A stretch of 64,000 bases of DNA from Pelorhabdus rhamnosifermentans (GCF_018835585.1 NZ_JAHGVE010000003.1:179615-243614), one strand, 5' to 3'. Shown: positions 8,241 through 16,731, numbered from the stretch's first letter. Numbers and translations: made by a program. The notes: generated by a model from the letters alone, not told the origin.

Positions 8241-8813
8241 TTATTCAATTGTTTTTTTACGGCTAATACGGCGACGACGGGGTATATCCTCATCTTCCGA
8301 GTCAGTATCCGTAATTTCTTGAGAGGACTCTCCGGAAACTTCAGGAACATCATCAGGCTGGGATTCAGTTACATGAATCTCAGCATTGTTCTCGTTCATG
8401 TTATCTGCAAGGCCGGTCTTAGCTTCTTCAACAACTTCTTTGAAGTCTTTACGCAAGGATTTTACTTTATCTGACAAGGTTAAGGCACCAGCGGCAGTTG
8501 CTACAGCTACACGACGGCCGTGCTTTTTTGCTGTATCCTTTACACAGTCGATTGTTTCTGAGAATGTTTCCTGTGGCGTATTGTCAAAATTTCTGGCTTC
8601 AGCAACAATATCTGCAGTACTATCTTTTATTTGGTTTCCTAACTGTTTTACACCATCGGTAAGTGCCAATGCACCTCTGGTGGTTAGGACGGCGGCAGTG
8701 CGAAGACCTCGCCTAAATGGCGGAAAAGCAATGGCAATTGCAGCACCTGTTGCAACAAGAGCAACGGGTGGACTGCTTTCAAAGATTCGCGACCCTAAAC
8801 GCATAATATTCAT
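8241..8813 (-). CDS. PacL/DUF1490-like membrane-anchored protein with two repeats
   Basis: 190 residues, ATG at 8813 behind AAAGGAGGAAT on the minus strand. An N-terminal hydrophobic stretch (VALVATGAAIAIAFPPF, about 17-33) is followed by RTAAVLTTRGALALTDGVKQ...DIVAEARN, which strongly recalls the A/V/R-rich region of mycobacterial PacL (DUF1490) proteins. The pattern repeats near 95-130 (RRVAVATAAGALTLSDKVK...EVVEEAK). The C-terminus is acidic (TDTDSEDED) then basic. PacL proteins are single-helix scaffolds for metal P-type ATPases; their usual His-rich C-terminal metal motif is replaced here by the acidic run. It converges with the tandem ATPase operon across two hairpins. Family assignment is an inference from memory; DUF5132-type proteins are an alternative name for similar sequences. 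Confidence 0.6.
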   Translation of the reverse strand: MNIMRLGSRIFESSPPVALVATGAAIAIAFPPFRRGLRTAAVLTTRGALALTDGVKQLGNQIKDSTADIVAEARNFDNTPQETFSETIDCVKDTAKKHGRRVAVATAAGALTLSDKVKSLRKDFKEVVEEAKTGLADNMNENNAEIHVTESQPDDVPEVSGESSQEITDTDSEDEDIPRRRRISRKKTIE

Positions 8814-9014
8814 ATTTAATTCCTCCTTTCATGCTTTTTAGTGATTCCCAGTAAATATCATGGATATGCATGGAAAGTTAATGAAATTTATCTTGTAAAA
8901 ATGGTGAGAAATCCTGCATTGCTTGTAAAAGTGATGAAGGATTTTTACCTTTGCAGCAGAAGCTAATATAAAACTATCCTATAAGCATTATGCTTATGCG
9001 GGAAAAGGGCGGTA
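8814..9014. other. spacer with internal repeat shared with position 1853
   Basis: Divergent intergenic region between the PacL-like gene and the methyltransferase. It contains TTGTAAAAATGGTGAGAAAT near 8893 and a second looser copy (TTGTAAAAGTGATGAAGGAT) near 8923. A related sequence, TTGTAAAAATGATGGGTGAT, lies at about 1854-1873 just upstream of the first gene of the ATPase group. Role unknown. Confidence 0.4.
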
Positions 9015-9572
9015 ATGGAAATGCTGACAACGAATGCTACATTTTTGTATAAATTCATCCAGAAACCAAAAGAAATTGGTAGTATTGTTCCGAGTTCGTC
9101 ATTTTTGACTAAGAAAATGTTGGCGAACTTACCTTGGAATAATATTGAAACACTTGTTGAATTAGGCGCGGGAACAGGAGTTTTCACCGAATTTATTACA
9201 GAAAATAAAAAAGAATCGTGTCAAATATTTGTTATAGAACACGACTATGATATGCGGAAAAACTTAAAGATTAAATATCCCACATTCCATTATGGTGCTA
9301 AGGCAGAGAAATTAAACTGGCTTCTACAGAGATATGATTTACCTCAAGTTGACTGCATTGTATCAGGATTACCCTTTGCTGCTTTTTCAGAGTCTTTGCG
9401 TGAAAAAATTATGTTGGCGGTTAATGATTCCCTCAAGCCGGGAGGCATATTTGTTGCTTTTCAATACTCTTTGCAAATGAGAAAAACATTGAAAAAGCAT
9501 TTTAGGGAAGTAATAATTGGGTTTGTTCCATTAAACATACCACCCGCTTTTGTCTATTACTGCCGAAAATAG
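9015..9572 (+). CDS. SAM-dependent methyltransferase (phospholipid N-methyltransferase-like)
   Basis: 185 residues, class I Rossmann methyltransferase. The SAM-binding motif I is LVELGAGTGVFT (about residues 46-57); the acidic motif II is VIEHD near 77-81; IVSGLPFAAF near 116-125 takes the place of the NPPY/DLP motif. The opening FLYKFIQKPKEIGSIVPSS is typical of the COG3963 group, related both to bacterial phosphatidylethanolamine N-methyltransferases (PmtA) and to rRNA adenine dimethylases. Likely substrate is a lipid or other small amine at the membrane; this is not provable from sequence. The ATG at 9015 has a weak AAAGGGCGG ribosome site. No operon partner: the next gene is convergent. 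Confidence 0.75.
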   Translation: MEMLTTNATFLYKFIQKPKEIGSIVPSSSFLTKKMLANLPWNNIETLVELGAGTGVFTEFITENKKESCQIFVIEHDYDMRKNLKIKYPTFHYGAKAEKLNWLLQRYDLPQVDCIVSGLPFAAFSESLREKIMLAVNDSLKPGGIFVAFQYSLQMRKTLKKHFREVIIGFVPLNIPPAFVYYCRK

Positions 9573-9592
9573 GGAAAATGTTAAAAGGGTTA

Positions 9593-10243
9593 TTACTCTT
9601 TAATAATCACCCCAAATATATTAGCCAGAGCGATTGCTTGTTCAGGAGCGATTATACAACCGCGCAGATTATCCGGGGTTAGGCCTAGCTGATAGAATTG
9701 ACATGTGCTAAGATCGATTCCGGCAAGCTTAGTTCCTGAAAATTGAACTTTATCAAGATTACAATGCGCAAAGCTTACGTCATTTAGTGTGGCGGAATAA
9801 AAGTCGGCTTCAGCAAAAGAAGAGTTGTGAAAGTTAACTTTCTTACAATCCGTGTAGCGTAACACGGAATAGGCGGCATTACAGTCATCAAAGACAGTAT
9901 TTCTTAAATATGTTTCGGTCATGTCGATACCAACTAACTTGCAGTTGGTTAACCGGACACGATCCATAAAACATTGACTGAAGTCCACATTGGAGAGATC
10001 ACATTTTTCAAAGATGGTATCAGTTATTTTAGCAAAAGGCCAATGAATGCAGTTAAAAATAACGTTTTTGAATAAGACTTGGCTAAAAGCAATGTTTGTG
10101 GCATTCTGAGCTTCAAATGTACAGTCTTGTATGAGACTGAGTTTAATACAGTCTTCGTCATGAAAAGCAGTTATATGTGTTAATGGTAATTTCTGGGAAA
10201 GATTCGGCGGTATTAATTTTGATTTAGCCAATGCTTTAACCAT
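9593..10243 (-). CDS. pentapeptide-repeat protein
   Basis: 216 residues with repeated A(D/N)LXX-type pentapeptides in the middle, for example CDLSNVDFSQC, NFHNSSFAEADF, LDKVQFSGTKLAGIDLSTC. Such repeats form a right-handed quadrilateral beta helix. Cytosolic: no signal peptide or membrane helix. Known roles range from gyrase protection (Qnr/MfpA) to scaffolding, and nothing here discriminates among them; the low number of regular repeats is like the uncharacterised YjbI/McbG group. Start ATG at 10243 has the ribosome site CAGGAGGAATAATC, identical to that of the 77-residue gene at 2603. Monocistronic, converging with the methyltransferase. Confidence 0.8.
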   Translation of the reverse strand: MVKALAKSKLIPPNLSQKLPLTHITAFHDEDCIKLSLIQDCTFEAQNATNIAFSQVLFKNVIFNCIHWPFAKITDTIFEKCDLSNVDFSQCFMDRVRLTNCKLVGIDMTETYLRNTVFDDCNAAYSVLRYTDCKKVNFHNSSFAEADFYSATLNDVSFAHCNLDKVQFSGTKLAGIDLSTCQFYQLGLTPDNLRGCIIAPEQAIALANIFGVIIKE

Positions 10244-10508
10244 GATTATTCCTCCTGGTACTTAAATCGGCATATTTGGTGATCAGCAGATCGTTATTTT
10301 TACAAAAGTAAAATTCATTTGGCAAAAAAAAACGCAGTTCACAATCGCAAATGAGTATCTAATCCAACTACCATAATGAATGGGTTGTATTTTTGTAGAA
10401 ATACAACTGAATATGTTTTCGCCCTTATATTATAGCACAGTGATTTGTGATGAACGGAAAAGTCCTCTCTAGTTCTTCAAGGGGGGATTTTTTTACAGGA
10501 ATGCTTAG
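10244..10508. other. intergenic region with terminator-like hairpin
   Basis: About 350 bases without a gene separate the divergent pentapeptide and LCP genes. It holds a hairpin at about 10460-10496 (AAAAGTCCTCTCT pairing with GGGGGGATTTTTT, with G-U pairs) followed by T's, resembling a rho-independent terminator on the plus strand, yet no plus-strand gene precedes it. A short unannotated RNA ending there is possible. Confidence 0.4.
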
Positions 10509-10575
10509 TTGATTATTTCATAGTACTATGATATTATGTTAACTAGCGTAAAGTCTCCGAACGGGGGCTTTTTTG
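10509..10575 (+). promoter_or_regulatory. promoter and leader hairpin of the LCP gene
   Basis: TTGATT at 10509-10514 and TATTAT at 10532-10537 with a 17-base spacer. Almost at the predicted start point lies a hairpin, AAAGTCTCC (10550-10558) with GGGGGCTTT (10563-10571), followed by T's. It ends just before the AGGAGG ribosome site at 10579. It could attenuate transcription or stabilise the mRNA 5' end. Confidence 0.5.
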
Positions 10576-10591
10576 ATAGGAGGGTACCTTT

Positions 10592-11620
10592 ATGTTGTCG
10601 CAAGAGCACATGACTAAAAAAGAAAATAATCGTATGCGAGTTTGGATAATGATTATTATTTTATTAATCGTGTCCGTAACTGTGGCTTTCTGCTTCAAGG
10701 TTTCTCGTTCTATTTCCGCTTCCGCTGGTTATGTTGTGGATCAATCCAATCAAGCAATGAGTGTGACGCCCGCCAACAAGAAAGTTAATATCTTAGTCTT
10801 GGGCGTGGATGAACGCCAGAATGATATTGGGCGTTCGAACGTTACGTGTGTGGTAACAGTCGATCCCGATACTAAAAGTGCCTCCTTGCTTTGGGTACCA
10901 AGGGACAGCAGGGTGAAGATTCCTGATAATGGATGGGATAAGATAGGTCACGCCTATGCGTATGGCGGTCCTAAACTCTCCGAGCAAACTGTATCGGATT
11001 TATTAGGAATACCGATTGATTATTATATTGAGATAAACATGGATGGGTTTAAAAAAGTAATTGATGCGCTAGGTGGGGTTGATATTAATGTAGACAAGCG
11101 TATGTATTATTATGATCCTTACGATGCGGGTGAGGTAGATAATAATGGTCTCATTGATCTCAAGCCGGGTATGCAGCACATGGACGGTAATACCGCCCTT
11201 GAATACGTGCGGTTTCGTCATGACGAAATGGGCGATATTGGACGTATCGAACGCCAGCAAAAATTTGTTAAAGCACTGTTGTCAGATGTAGCTACTCCAT
11301 CAGTAATCACTAAGATACCCAATGTTCTAAAAGAGGCAAATGCGACGTTTAAGACTGATATTCCATTAAGCGAAATGTTGAAGTTGACAACTCAGATGAA
11401 CGATGCTTATAAGCAAGGCTTGAAAACCGATATGGTATCCGGGACGCCCGTATATATTGATGATATCAGTTATTGGTTACCAGACATTTCAGCGATGCGG
11501 AAGCAGGTGGCTCAGCTTCAGGGGTTAACCATGGATGATAAATACTCCGAGGATACCAAAAATTTAGCGAATGAATACGCCACTTCTATTGCAAAAAATA
11601 AAATAGTTGTAGCGCCCTAG
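10592..11620 (+). CDS. LytR-CpsA-Psr family envelope ligase
   Basis: 342 residues. One N-terminal membrane helix (about 16-38, MRVWIMIIILLIVSVTVAFCF) anchors an extracytoplasmic LCP domain: VNILVLGVDER (about 65-75), VTVDPDTKSASLLWVPRDSRVKI with the conserved catalytic-region Arg/Asp, GGPKLSEQTVSDLLGIPIDYYIEINMDGFKKVIDALGGVDI, and VRFRHDEMGDIGRIERQQKFV with the signature R-x-R...D...R. LCP enzymes transfer undecaprenyl-linked polymers to peptidoglycan or other acceptors; in a diderm Firmicute the polymer is unknown. AGGAGG ends 7 bases before ATG 10592. It stands alone with its own promoter. Confidence 0.9.
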   Translation: MLSQEHMTKKENNRMRVWIMIIILLIVSVTVAFCFKVSRSISASAGYVVDQSNQAMSVTPANKKVNILVLGVDERQNDIGRSNVTCVVTVDPDTKSASLLWVPRDSRVKIPDNGWDKIGHAYAYGGPKLSEQTVSDLLGIPIDYYIEINMDGFKKVIDALGGVDINVDKRMYYYDPYDAGEVDNNGLIDLKPGMQHMDGNTALEYVRFRHDEMGDIGRIERQQKFVKALLSDVATPSVITKIPNVLKEANATFKTDIPLSEMLKLTTQMNDAYKQGLKTDMVSGTPVYIDDISYWLPDISAMRKQVAQLQGLTMDDKYSEDTKNLANEYATSIAKNKIVVAP

Positions 11621-11684
11621 ATTCAGTCAATAGGATCTAGTTTGTAACCATTATTGCCTATTTGGAAGAACTTTTATGCCCTGT

Positions 11685-11712
11685 GCACATCAATGCACAG
11701 GGCACTTTATGT
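11685..11712 (+). terminator. hairpin after the LCP gene
   Basis: TGCCCTGTGCA at about 11677-11687 pairs with TGCACAGGGCA at about 11695-11705 and is followed by a short T-run. It lies about 60 bases past the LCP stop, placed where a terminator is expected. Confidence 0.65.
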
Positions 11713-11894
11713 GAGTTGTGAATGAATAAGGGCACCTTTGTCAATAATTTGATTGAGGTTGTTCTTATATTTTTTGTTTAAGCGAAAAATCACAAGTAGT
11801 GCTATTGGGAGAAAGTAGGCGCAGAGTTTATGATAGGTAGTTGGATAAATATATAATACTATTGTCAGCCATAATAGGCTTGGGAGGGAATATT

Positions 11895-12494
11895 TTGTTT
11901 GAAAGAATTCTTGAAGTTTTAAGCAGCCTTGGATTGACAGGGGTGTTTGCAGGCGTTTTTTTAGAAGCAATAGGACTGCCATTTCCAGGCAGCGCGTTAG
12001 TTGCTTTGGCGGGGGTTTTGTCAAAGCAAGGAGAGTTTAATATTATAACAGTCTGGGTGGTATCTCTGCTAGGATACATGCTGGGCTCAATTTCGGCCTT
12101 TATGTTAGGACATTATATTGGAGAACCATTTATAAAGAGATGGGGAAGGTATCTTAGACTAACGCCGGAACGTATCAGCAAGGCACAGGAACTTTTGCAA
12201 AAGTCGGCTCTGGCTTATATTATCGGCGGCCGCTTCATACCAACAATAGGTAACGTTACTCCCTACGTAGCTGGTATCAGCGATATTTCTATTGTCAAAT
12301 TTCTCTTCTATGATATGGTGCATGCGGTTCTGTGGATAACCACCTTTTTGGGTGTCGGAGCTATGCTAGGCAATGAATGGCATACAATGGTAGAAAACCA
12401 GTGGTTTAAGTGGGGTGTTATTGGGGGCGGCTTATTGATATTGGTGTATGTGTTTAGGGATTTATTTCCTATACATATCAAAAATAGAGGGTAA
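11895..12494 (+). CDS. DedA family membrane protein
   Basis: Start chosen at TTG 11895, 6 bases after GGGAGG, giving 199 residues; the frame is open to 11841 but that start has no ribosome site. The sequence has the DedA (SNARE-associated) signature: EAIGLPFPGSALVALAGVL near the N-terminus with the re-entrant loop, then GYMLGSISAFMLGHYIGEPFIKRWGRYLRLTPERI, and FGGRFIPTIGN-type motif as IIGGRFIPTIGNVTPYVAGISDI. Four or more membrane helices. DedA proteins act as phospholipid or undecaprenyl-phosphate flippases and support envelope and membrane-potential homeostasis. The following gene is also a membrane protein on the same strand, about 90 bases downstream. Confidence 0.85.
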   Translation: MFERILEVLSSLGLTGVFAGVFLEAIGLPFPGSALVALAGVLSKQGEFNIITVWVVSLLGYMLGSISAFMLGHYIGEPFIKRWGRYLRLTPERISKAQELLQKSALAYIIGGRFIPTIGNVTPYVAGISDISIVKFLFYDMVHAVLWITTFLGVGAMLGNEWHTMVENQWFKWGVIGGGLLILVYVFRDLFPIHIKNRG

Positions 12495-12583
12495 ATCCAG
12501 CCGTTTGAAGAAAAGCCCATGCAGGAGATCATATCCCTTTGTTGAAAAATCAAAAGAAAGAGTAATGCGTGGTAGGTATCAAT

Positions 12584-13408
12584 ATGCAAACATTGTTGAA
12601 TGTACTCATTTTAAGTGTAACAGAGATCGTTTATCTATTAGGAATATTAATAGCAGCAGGGTTCTTACTAGGTTGGATTGAATCTGTTTCAAACGGATGG
12701 GCATATCAAGCATTCGGTAAATCAGGTATAATGTTAACTTCATGTATAGGGACACCCATACATGAAATCGGCCATGCTCTAATGTGTTTAATATTTGGTC
12801 ATGAAATTATTTCAATAAAATTTTTTGACATAAAGCCAAAGAATTCAATTCTTGGATATGTAAATCATAGTTTTAACAAGAATAATCTATATCAAATGAT
12901 TGGAAATTTTTTTATAAGCCTAGGGCCGATATTTAGTGGAACAGCAGCCATATTATTCTTTATGTATATGCTAGAGCCTAATACCTTCGGAGCATTGCAT
13001 AAGTATGTAGTATCAGCGCCTGTAGATAGTAATAATCTAGGGGACTTTATAAAATGGTCAGGCCACTCCATAAAGATAGTGTATAGAGGAATATTCAATA
13101 GCGGAAGTAGTGGTTCCCCGAGATTCTGGATATTCTTATTGTTAGCAATATGTACAGCATCACACATCGCATTAAGTAAGGAAGATATAAAGAATGCTAT
13201 ATCGGGGCTGGTAGTAACCTTATTTGTGACTGTACTATTTAATATGGGTGCATCGTTATGTGGAATTGATACACTAAAATATGTATTAATAGTTGCTAAG
13301 TATAATATATATTTGGTATCCGTATTATCCGTGTCGATAGCATTTTCCCTAGCAACAGCCTTGCTAATGGGAATATCTTACAAAGTTAAGAATGCAATTA
13401 TGGGTTAA
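12584..13408 (+). CDS. integral membrane protein with HExxH (M50-like protease candidate)
   Basis: 274 residues from the ATG at 12584 (a GTG at 12569 is possible; the ribosome site GGTAGG suits 12584 better). Seven or so hydrophobic segments. A zinc motif HEIGHA lies near residue 57 within IGTPIHEIGHALMCLIFGHEI, inside a hydrophobic segment, as in intramembrane site-2-type metalloproteases. A conserved third ligand (LDG or NPDG) is not obvious; the region ...NLGDFIKW near 145 could supply one. Family not recognised beyond this. Downstream of DedA in the same direction. Role could be intramembrane proteolysis, or a non-catalytic relative. Confidence 0.6.
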   Translation: MQTLLNVLILSVTEIVYLLGILIAAGFLLGWIESVSNGWAYQAFGKSGIMLTSCIGTPIHEIGHALMCLIFGHEIISIKFFDIKPKNSILGYVNHSFNKNNLYQMIGNFFISLGPIFSGTAAILFFMYMLEPNTFGALHKYVVSAPVDSNNLGDFIKWSGHSIKIVYRGIFNSGSSGSPRFWIFLLLAICTASHIALSKEDIKNAISGLVVTLFVTVLFNMGASLCGIDTLKYVLIVAKYNIYLVSVLSVSIAFSLATALLMGISYKVKNAIMG

Positions 13409-13521
13409 TTGTTAAGAATTTGATGAATTTAGAGGATTATGGGCGAACTGATAAACTATCGAGTCATTTTTTGAAGAAAATTATCGATCGCCTCATTGGA
13501 TATAGCAGCGAGCTTACTGAG

Positions 13522-13565
13522 AAAACGGATATTTGTCTAGTAATGGACAAATATCCGTTTTTGTT
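13522..13565 (+). terminator. terminator, 16-bp perfect stem
   Basis: Arms 13522-13537 and 13546-13561 are perfect complements around an 8-base loop, followed by TTGTTTT. It ends the DedA/HExxH transcription unit. Confidence 0.85.
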
Positions 13566-13678
13566 TTAAGCAGTAAGACGCTGCATTCATTAACAAATTA
13601 TTTACATTCTGTTAAGACATTTTTCTTTGCCTTGTGTTACGCTAAGACTATATTATTCAGTGAAGGTGAGGGGAATTT

Positions 13679-14173
13679 ATGCTTTCTAATGTTAGTGCCG
13701 GACTGATGATGTATCGCTGGAATCATGGCATCTTAGAAGTGTTGCTCGGCCATCCCGGTGGTCCGCTTTACGTCAATAAAGACAATGGATATTGGGGTAT
13801 TCCTAAAGGCCATGTTGAGCCTAACGAAACAATTATTGCCGCCGCCTTTCGCGAATTCAATGAAGAAACGGGCCTAATTCCCAGTGGGGAAAATTTGTTT
13901 TCGCTGGGAAAAATAATGGAACAAAACGGTAAAAAAGTATATGCTTGGGCTTTTTGCGGTAATTGCGATACTACTCTGCAAGTTAACAGCAATCTTTTCG
14001 AAATGGAATGGCCATTGAAATCTGGTAAAATACGTTTATTTCCTGAAATTGACCGCTTGGGATTTTATAATACTACTGCAGCCAAAAATAAAATAGAGTT
14101 TGAGCAACTTGGATTTATCGATCGCTTGGAAAAGCAGCTCTGCTTCAACTATAGACGCCTTAAGGTTTTATAA
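13679..14173 (+). CDS. NUDIX hydrolase
   Basis: 164 residues with a full Nudix box: G-H-V-E-P-N-E...REFNEETGL near residues 43-65 (GX5EX7REUXEEXGU), which binds Mg2+ and hydrolyses a nucleoside diphosphate linked to another group. The N-terminus SAGLMMYRW...VLLGHPGGP and the phrase GYWGIPKGHVEPNE place it with the MutT-like group that includes diadenosine-polyphosphate hydrolases and house-cleaning enzymes; the exact substrate is unknown. Start ATG at 13679 follows GTGAGGGG. Monocistronic, flanked by terminators. Confidence 0.88.
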   Translation: MLSNVSAGLMMYRWNHGILEVLLGHPGGPLYVNKDNGYWGIPKGHVEPNETIIAAAFREFNEETGLIPSGENLFSLGKIMEQNGKKVYAWAFCGNCDTTLQVNSNLFEMEWPLKSGKIRLFPEIDRLGFYNTTAAKNKIEFEQLGFIDRLEKQLCFNYRRLKVL

Positions 14174-14242
14174 CATTTTAGGTATATGTCCTTGGCAGAA
14201 TTAACCTTATAGGCCTTCATTTTAAGGCATTATAATAAACGT

Positions 14243-14275
14243 AAAAAAACCGCCAGCAAGCGGTTTTTTTTTTTT
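14243..14275 (+). terminator. terminator after NUDIX gene
   Basis: AAAAAAACCGC (14243-14253) pairs with GCGGTTTTTTT (14260-14270), followed by a continued T-run. Confidence 0.9.
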
Positions 14276-14361
14276 GGAGTTAGTTAAAATAGCAATTTAT
14301 ATCAAAAAAATGTAAGAATTTACTTGTATAATAAGCATAGGTATACAAGAAGGAGATATCT

Positions 14362-15219
14362 ATGAGTTATTTAGATGATACATATAAAATAGTAAGTTAC
14401 ATTGAAGAAAATTTAGATAAGGATATTTACTTAGACGATATTATTCACTTGACAAAGTTATCGAAATTTCATTTCATTCGTATTTTTAAAACTTTGACAG
14501 GTATTACACTTAATGAATATATAAGAAGGCGAAAGCTTACTAAAGCTGCTTGGGAATTAGTAGAAAATACAAGAACGATTATTGATATCGCTGTTTTTTA
14601 TGGATATGGGTCGCAAGAAGCATTCACTAGAGCTTTCAAAGACATGTATGGGTTAACGCCTAAAGCGTATAGGGTGCAGAAAAGACATTTTGCCAATTTA
14701 GACCAAGTGGCATTTAATGCAGAAATATTAAATAAAAAAAATAATCAAGATGAAATTAACCCGAATTTTACTGAAAGGAAAAAGATGATCATTATTGGAA
14801 TGCGATATCAAGGAAAGAATGAGAATAATGAAATCCCGAAGCTTTGGAGCCGATTTGTTCCAAGAGTAACTGAGATAAAAAACGTATTGAATAGCAGCAT
14901 TAGTTATGGTTATGAAACATATACAGAAGATAGTAAAGAAAGTGGAGAACTTAGCTATATTGCAGGTATAGAAGTAGAGTGTGAGGATATCGTTCCACAA
15001 GGCATGGTTTCAATAGAAATTCCCGCCAACAGATATGCAGTATTCCCCATTTCAGCGATAATTGAAGATGTTCCCAAAACAATTAAACGGATATATAGTA
15101 AATTACTGTTTGAATTAAAACTGGAACTTTGTGATACATATGATTTTGAGCTATTTGACAAAACATTTATCCCAAATGACTATGAATCAAAGTACTATTT
15201 ATATATCCCTATCAAGTAA
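14362..15219 (+). CDS. AraC-type regulator with GyrI-like effector domain
   Basis: 285 residues. Residues 1-105 are the AraC/XylS DNA-binding domain with two helix-turn-helices (LDDIIHLTKLSKFHFIRIFK; IIDIAVFYGYGSQEAFTRAFKDMYGLTPKAYR). Residues about 130-285 are a GyrI-like/Bacterial effector-binding domain that senses small, often toxic, amphipathic compounds. This Rob/SoxS-plus-GyrI layout usually activates stress or efflux genes. An AGAAGGAGATATCT ribosome site precedes ATG 14362. The next gene, Lnt, is in the same direction 45 bases downstream, but a functional link is not evident. Confidence 0.88.
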   Translation: MSYLDDTYKIVSYIEENLDKDIYLDDIIHLTKLSKFHFIRIFKTLTGITLNEYIRRRKLTKAAWELVENTRTIIDIAVFYGYGSQEAFTRAFKDMYGLTPKAYRVQKRHFANLDQVAFNAEILNKKNNQDEINPNFTERKKMIIIGMRYQGKNENNEIPKLWSRFVPRVTEIKNVLNSSISYGYETYTEDSKESGELSYIAGIEVECEDIVPQGMVSIEIPANRYAVFPISAIIEDVPKTIKRIYSKLLFELKLELCDTYDFELFDKTFIPNDYESKYYLYIPIK

Positions 15220-15264
15220 TAATCTTTTAGTAATTTAAATGGGGAAGGGAATGGGGATTATAAT

Positions 15265-16731
15265 ATGCTTAATAAAGAAATTATAAAAAAACTTTTATAT
15301 TTTACAATAACAGTCATGCTTAGTTCAGTTGCTTATTACTTTTCGACAGGAATTTATAATTGCTGGTTTCTAACTTGGCTAGCGCCAATTCCACTTTTTA
15401 TATATACGTTAGAATCAACGATGGCATGGGTAATTTTTGCTAGTGTTATTACTTATTTTATCGGATTTTCTAGTAGTATCTTTGTATATTCAAATACAAT
15501 AATTCCTGTTTCTTTGCTTGTCTATGGTAATATCATAGATGCAATCATATTTACGGTTTTATTAGTATTATTCCGTTATATGGCTTTCAAGAATAAGCAT
15601 TGGGCATGGAGTTTCGTTTTTGCAAGCGGTTGGACTGCTGTTGAATTTATTACATCATTACATTCACCGGCTGGAACCTTTAATAGTATAGCTTACACAC
15701 AGGTATTTAATTTGCCTGTGATACAAATTGCTTCGGTTACAGGAATTTGGGGAATTACCTTTTTGTTGATGCTTGTCCCTGCTAGTATAGCGTTATCTTG
15801 GCATTACCGTAAAAACTCAAAATTATGCTTAAAGACAATAGTTGTTCCTATAAGTATACTGATACTAACTTTGATATTTGGATTATATCGCTTAAGCGTG
15901 CCAGTCCAAGGGCCTAGTGTTAAAATTGGCATGGCGTCTATTAATATGAGTCTGGAAGAGCTGCGGTCTCGTGGGCAACAACATGAAGCAGAGAAAATTA
16001 TGAATAGATATGTTCATTGTATTGATTTACTTTCGCGCTCAGGAGCTGAAGTTATACTACTGCCAGAAAAGATTATAACTTTAAACCTGAATGAACAGCC
16101 AATACTTTTGCAACTTTTAGCTGATGCCGCACGCAGCAATCAGATTACGTTAATTGCAACGTTAGATATTCAAGACGATTCAAAACTGTATAATTCTGCT
16201 TATCTATTCTCACCAAGGGGAGAAATCTTATTAAAATATGATAAGCAGCATCTATTACCGTTTTCTGAGGGGAGTTATATTCCAGGTCAAGAATTGAGTA
16301 TTAGAGCCTTGGAAGACAAGGGTATATGGGGAATTGCTATTTGTAAGGATATGGATTTTCAAGAACCTAGTCGGGGATACAGTCAGCGGGGTATTAACCT
16401 TTTATTTGTACCTGCTCTCGATTTTAAAGCAGATGCTTTGTTACACGCACGAATAGCTATCATGCGTGGTGTTGAAGGAAATTATGCAGTAGCACGGGCG
16501 GCTCAATGGGGATTGTTAAGCTTAAGTAGCAATAAGGGAAATATTATAGATATGGCATCAAACAGTGCAGAAAAGAATGATGTCTTATTAATAGGAGAAA
16601 TAAAACTTGACCAGGGAAAATCCATATACGGTAGGTTTGGTAATTGGTTTGGTTACTTTTCTGAAGGATTATTCATTTTCCTATTGCTTCTTTTTTTATT
16701 AAGCAACAGTAATATTTTTGAAAGGGAATAA
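15265..16731 (+). CDS. lnt: apolipoprotein N-acyltransferase
   Basis: 488 residues. About six N-terminal membrane helices (to about residue 205) precede a nitrilase/CN-hydrolase domain. The predicted catalytic triad is E268 (LLPEKI), K327 (YDKQHLLPFSEG) and C360 (AICKDMDF), the same order and context as E. coli Lnt (E267, K335, C387). Lnt transfers an acyl chain from phospholipid to the N-terminal cysteine of lipoproteins in the inner membrane, a step tied to lipoprotein sorting in double-membraned bacteria, which supports a Negativicute origin. A C-terminal helix (IFLLLLFLLSN) closes the protein. Ribosome site GGGGAAGGG lies upstream of ATG 15265. A second, housekeeping copy elsewhere in the genome cannot be excluded. 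Confidence 0.85.
   Translation: MLNKEIIKKLLYFTITVMLSSVAYYFSTGIYNCWFLTWLAPIPLFIYTLESTMAWVIFASVITYFIGFSSSIFVYSNTIIPVSLLVYGNIIDAIIFTVLLVLFRYMAFKNKHWAWSFVFASGWTAVEFITSLHSPAGTFNSIAYTQVFNLPVIQIASVTGIWGITFLLMLVPASIALSWHYRKNSKLCLKTIVVPISILILTLIFGLYRLSVPVQGPSVKIGMASINMSLEELRSRGQQHEAEKIMNRYVHCIDLLSRSGAEVILLPEKIITLNLNEQPILLQLLADAARSNQITLIATLDIQDDSKLYNSAYLFSPRGEILLKYDKQHLLPFSEGSYIPGQELSIRALEDKGIWGIAICKDMDFQEPSRGYSQRGINLLFVPALDFKADALLHARIAIMRGVEGNYAVARAAQWGLLSLSSNKGNIIDMASNSAEKNDVLLIGEIKLDQGKSIYGRFGNWFGYFSEGLFIFLLLLFLLSNSNIFERE

Noticed and set aside
13679..14173. RNA pyrophosphohydrolase (RppH) assignment
   Set aside because: The Nudix box alone does not define the substrate, and no RppH-specific residues could be confirmed.
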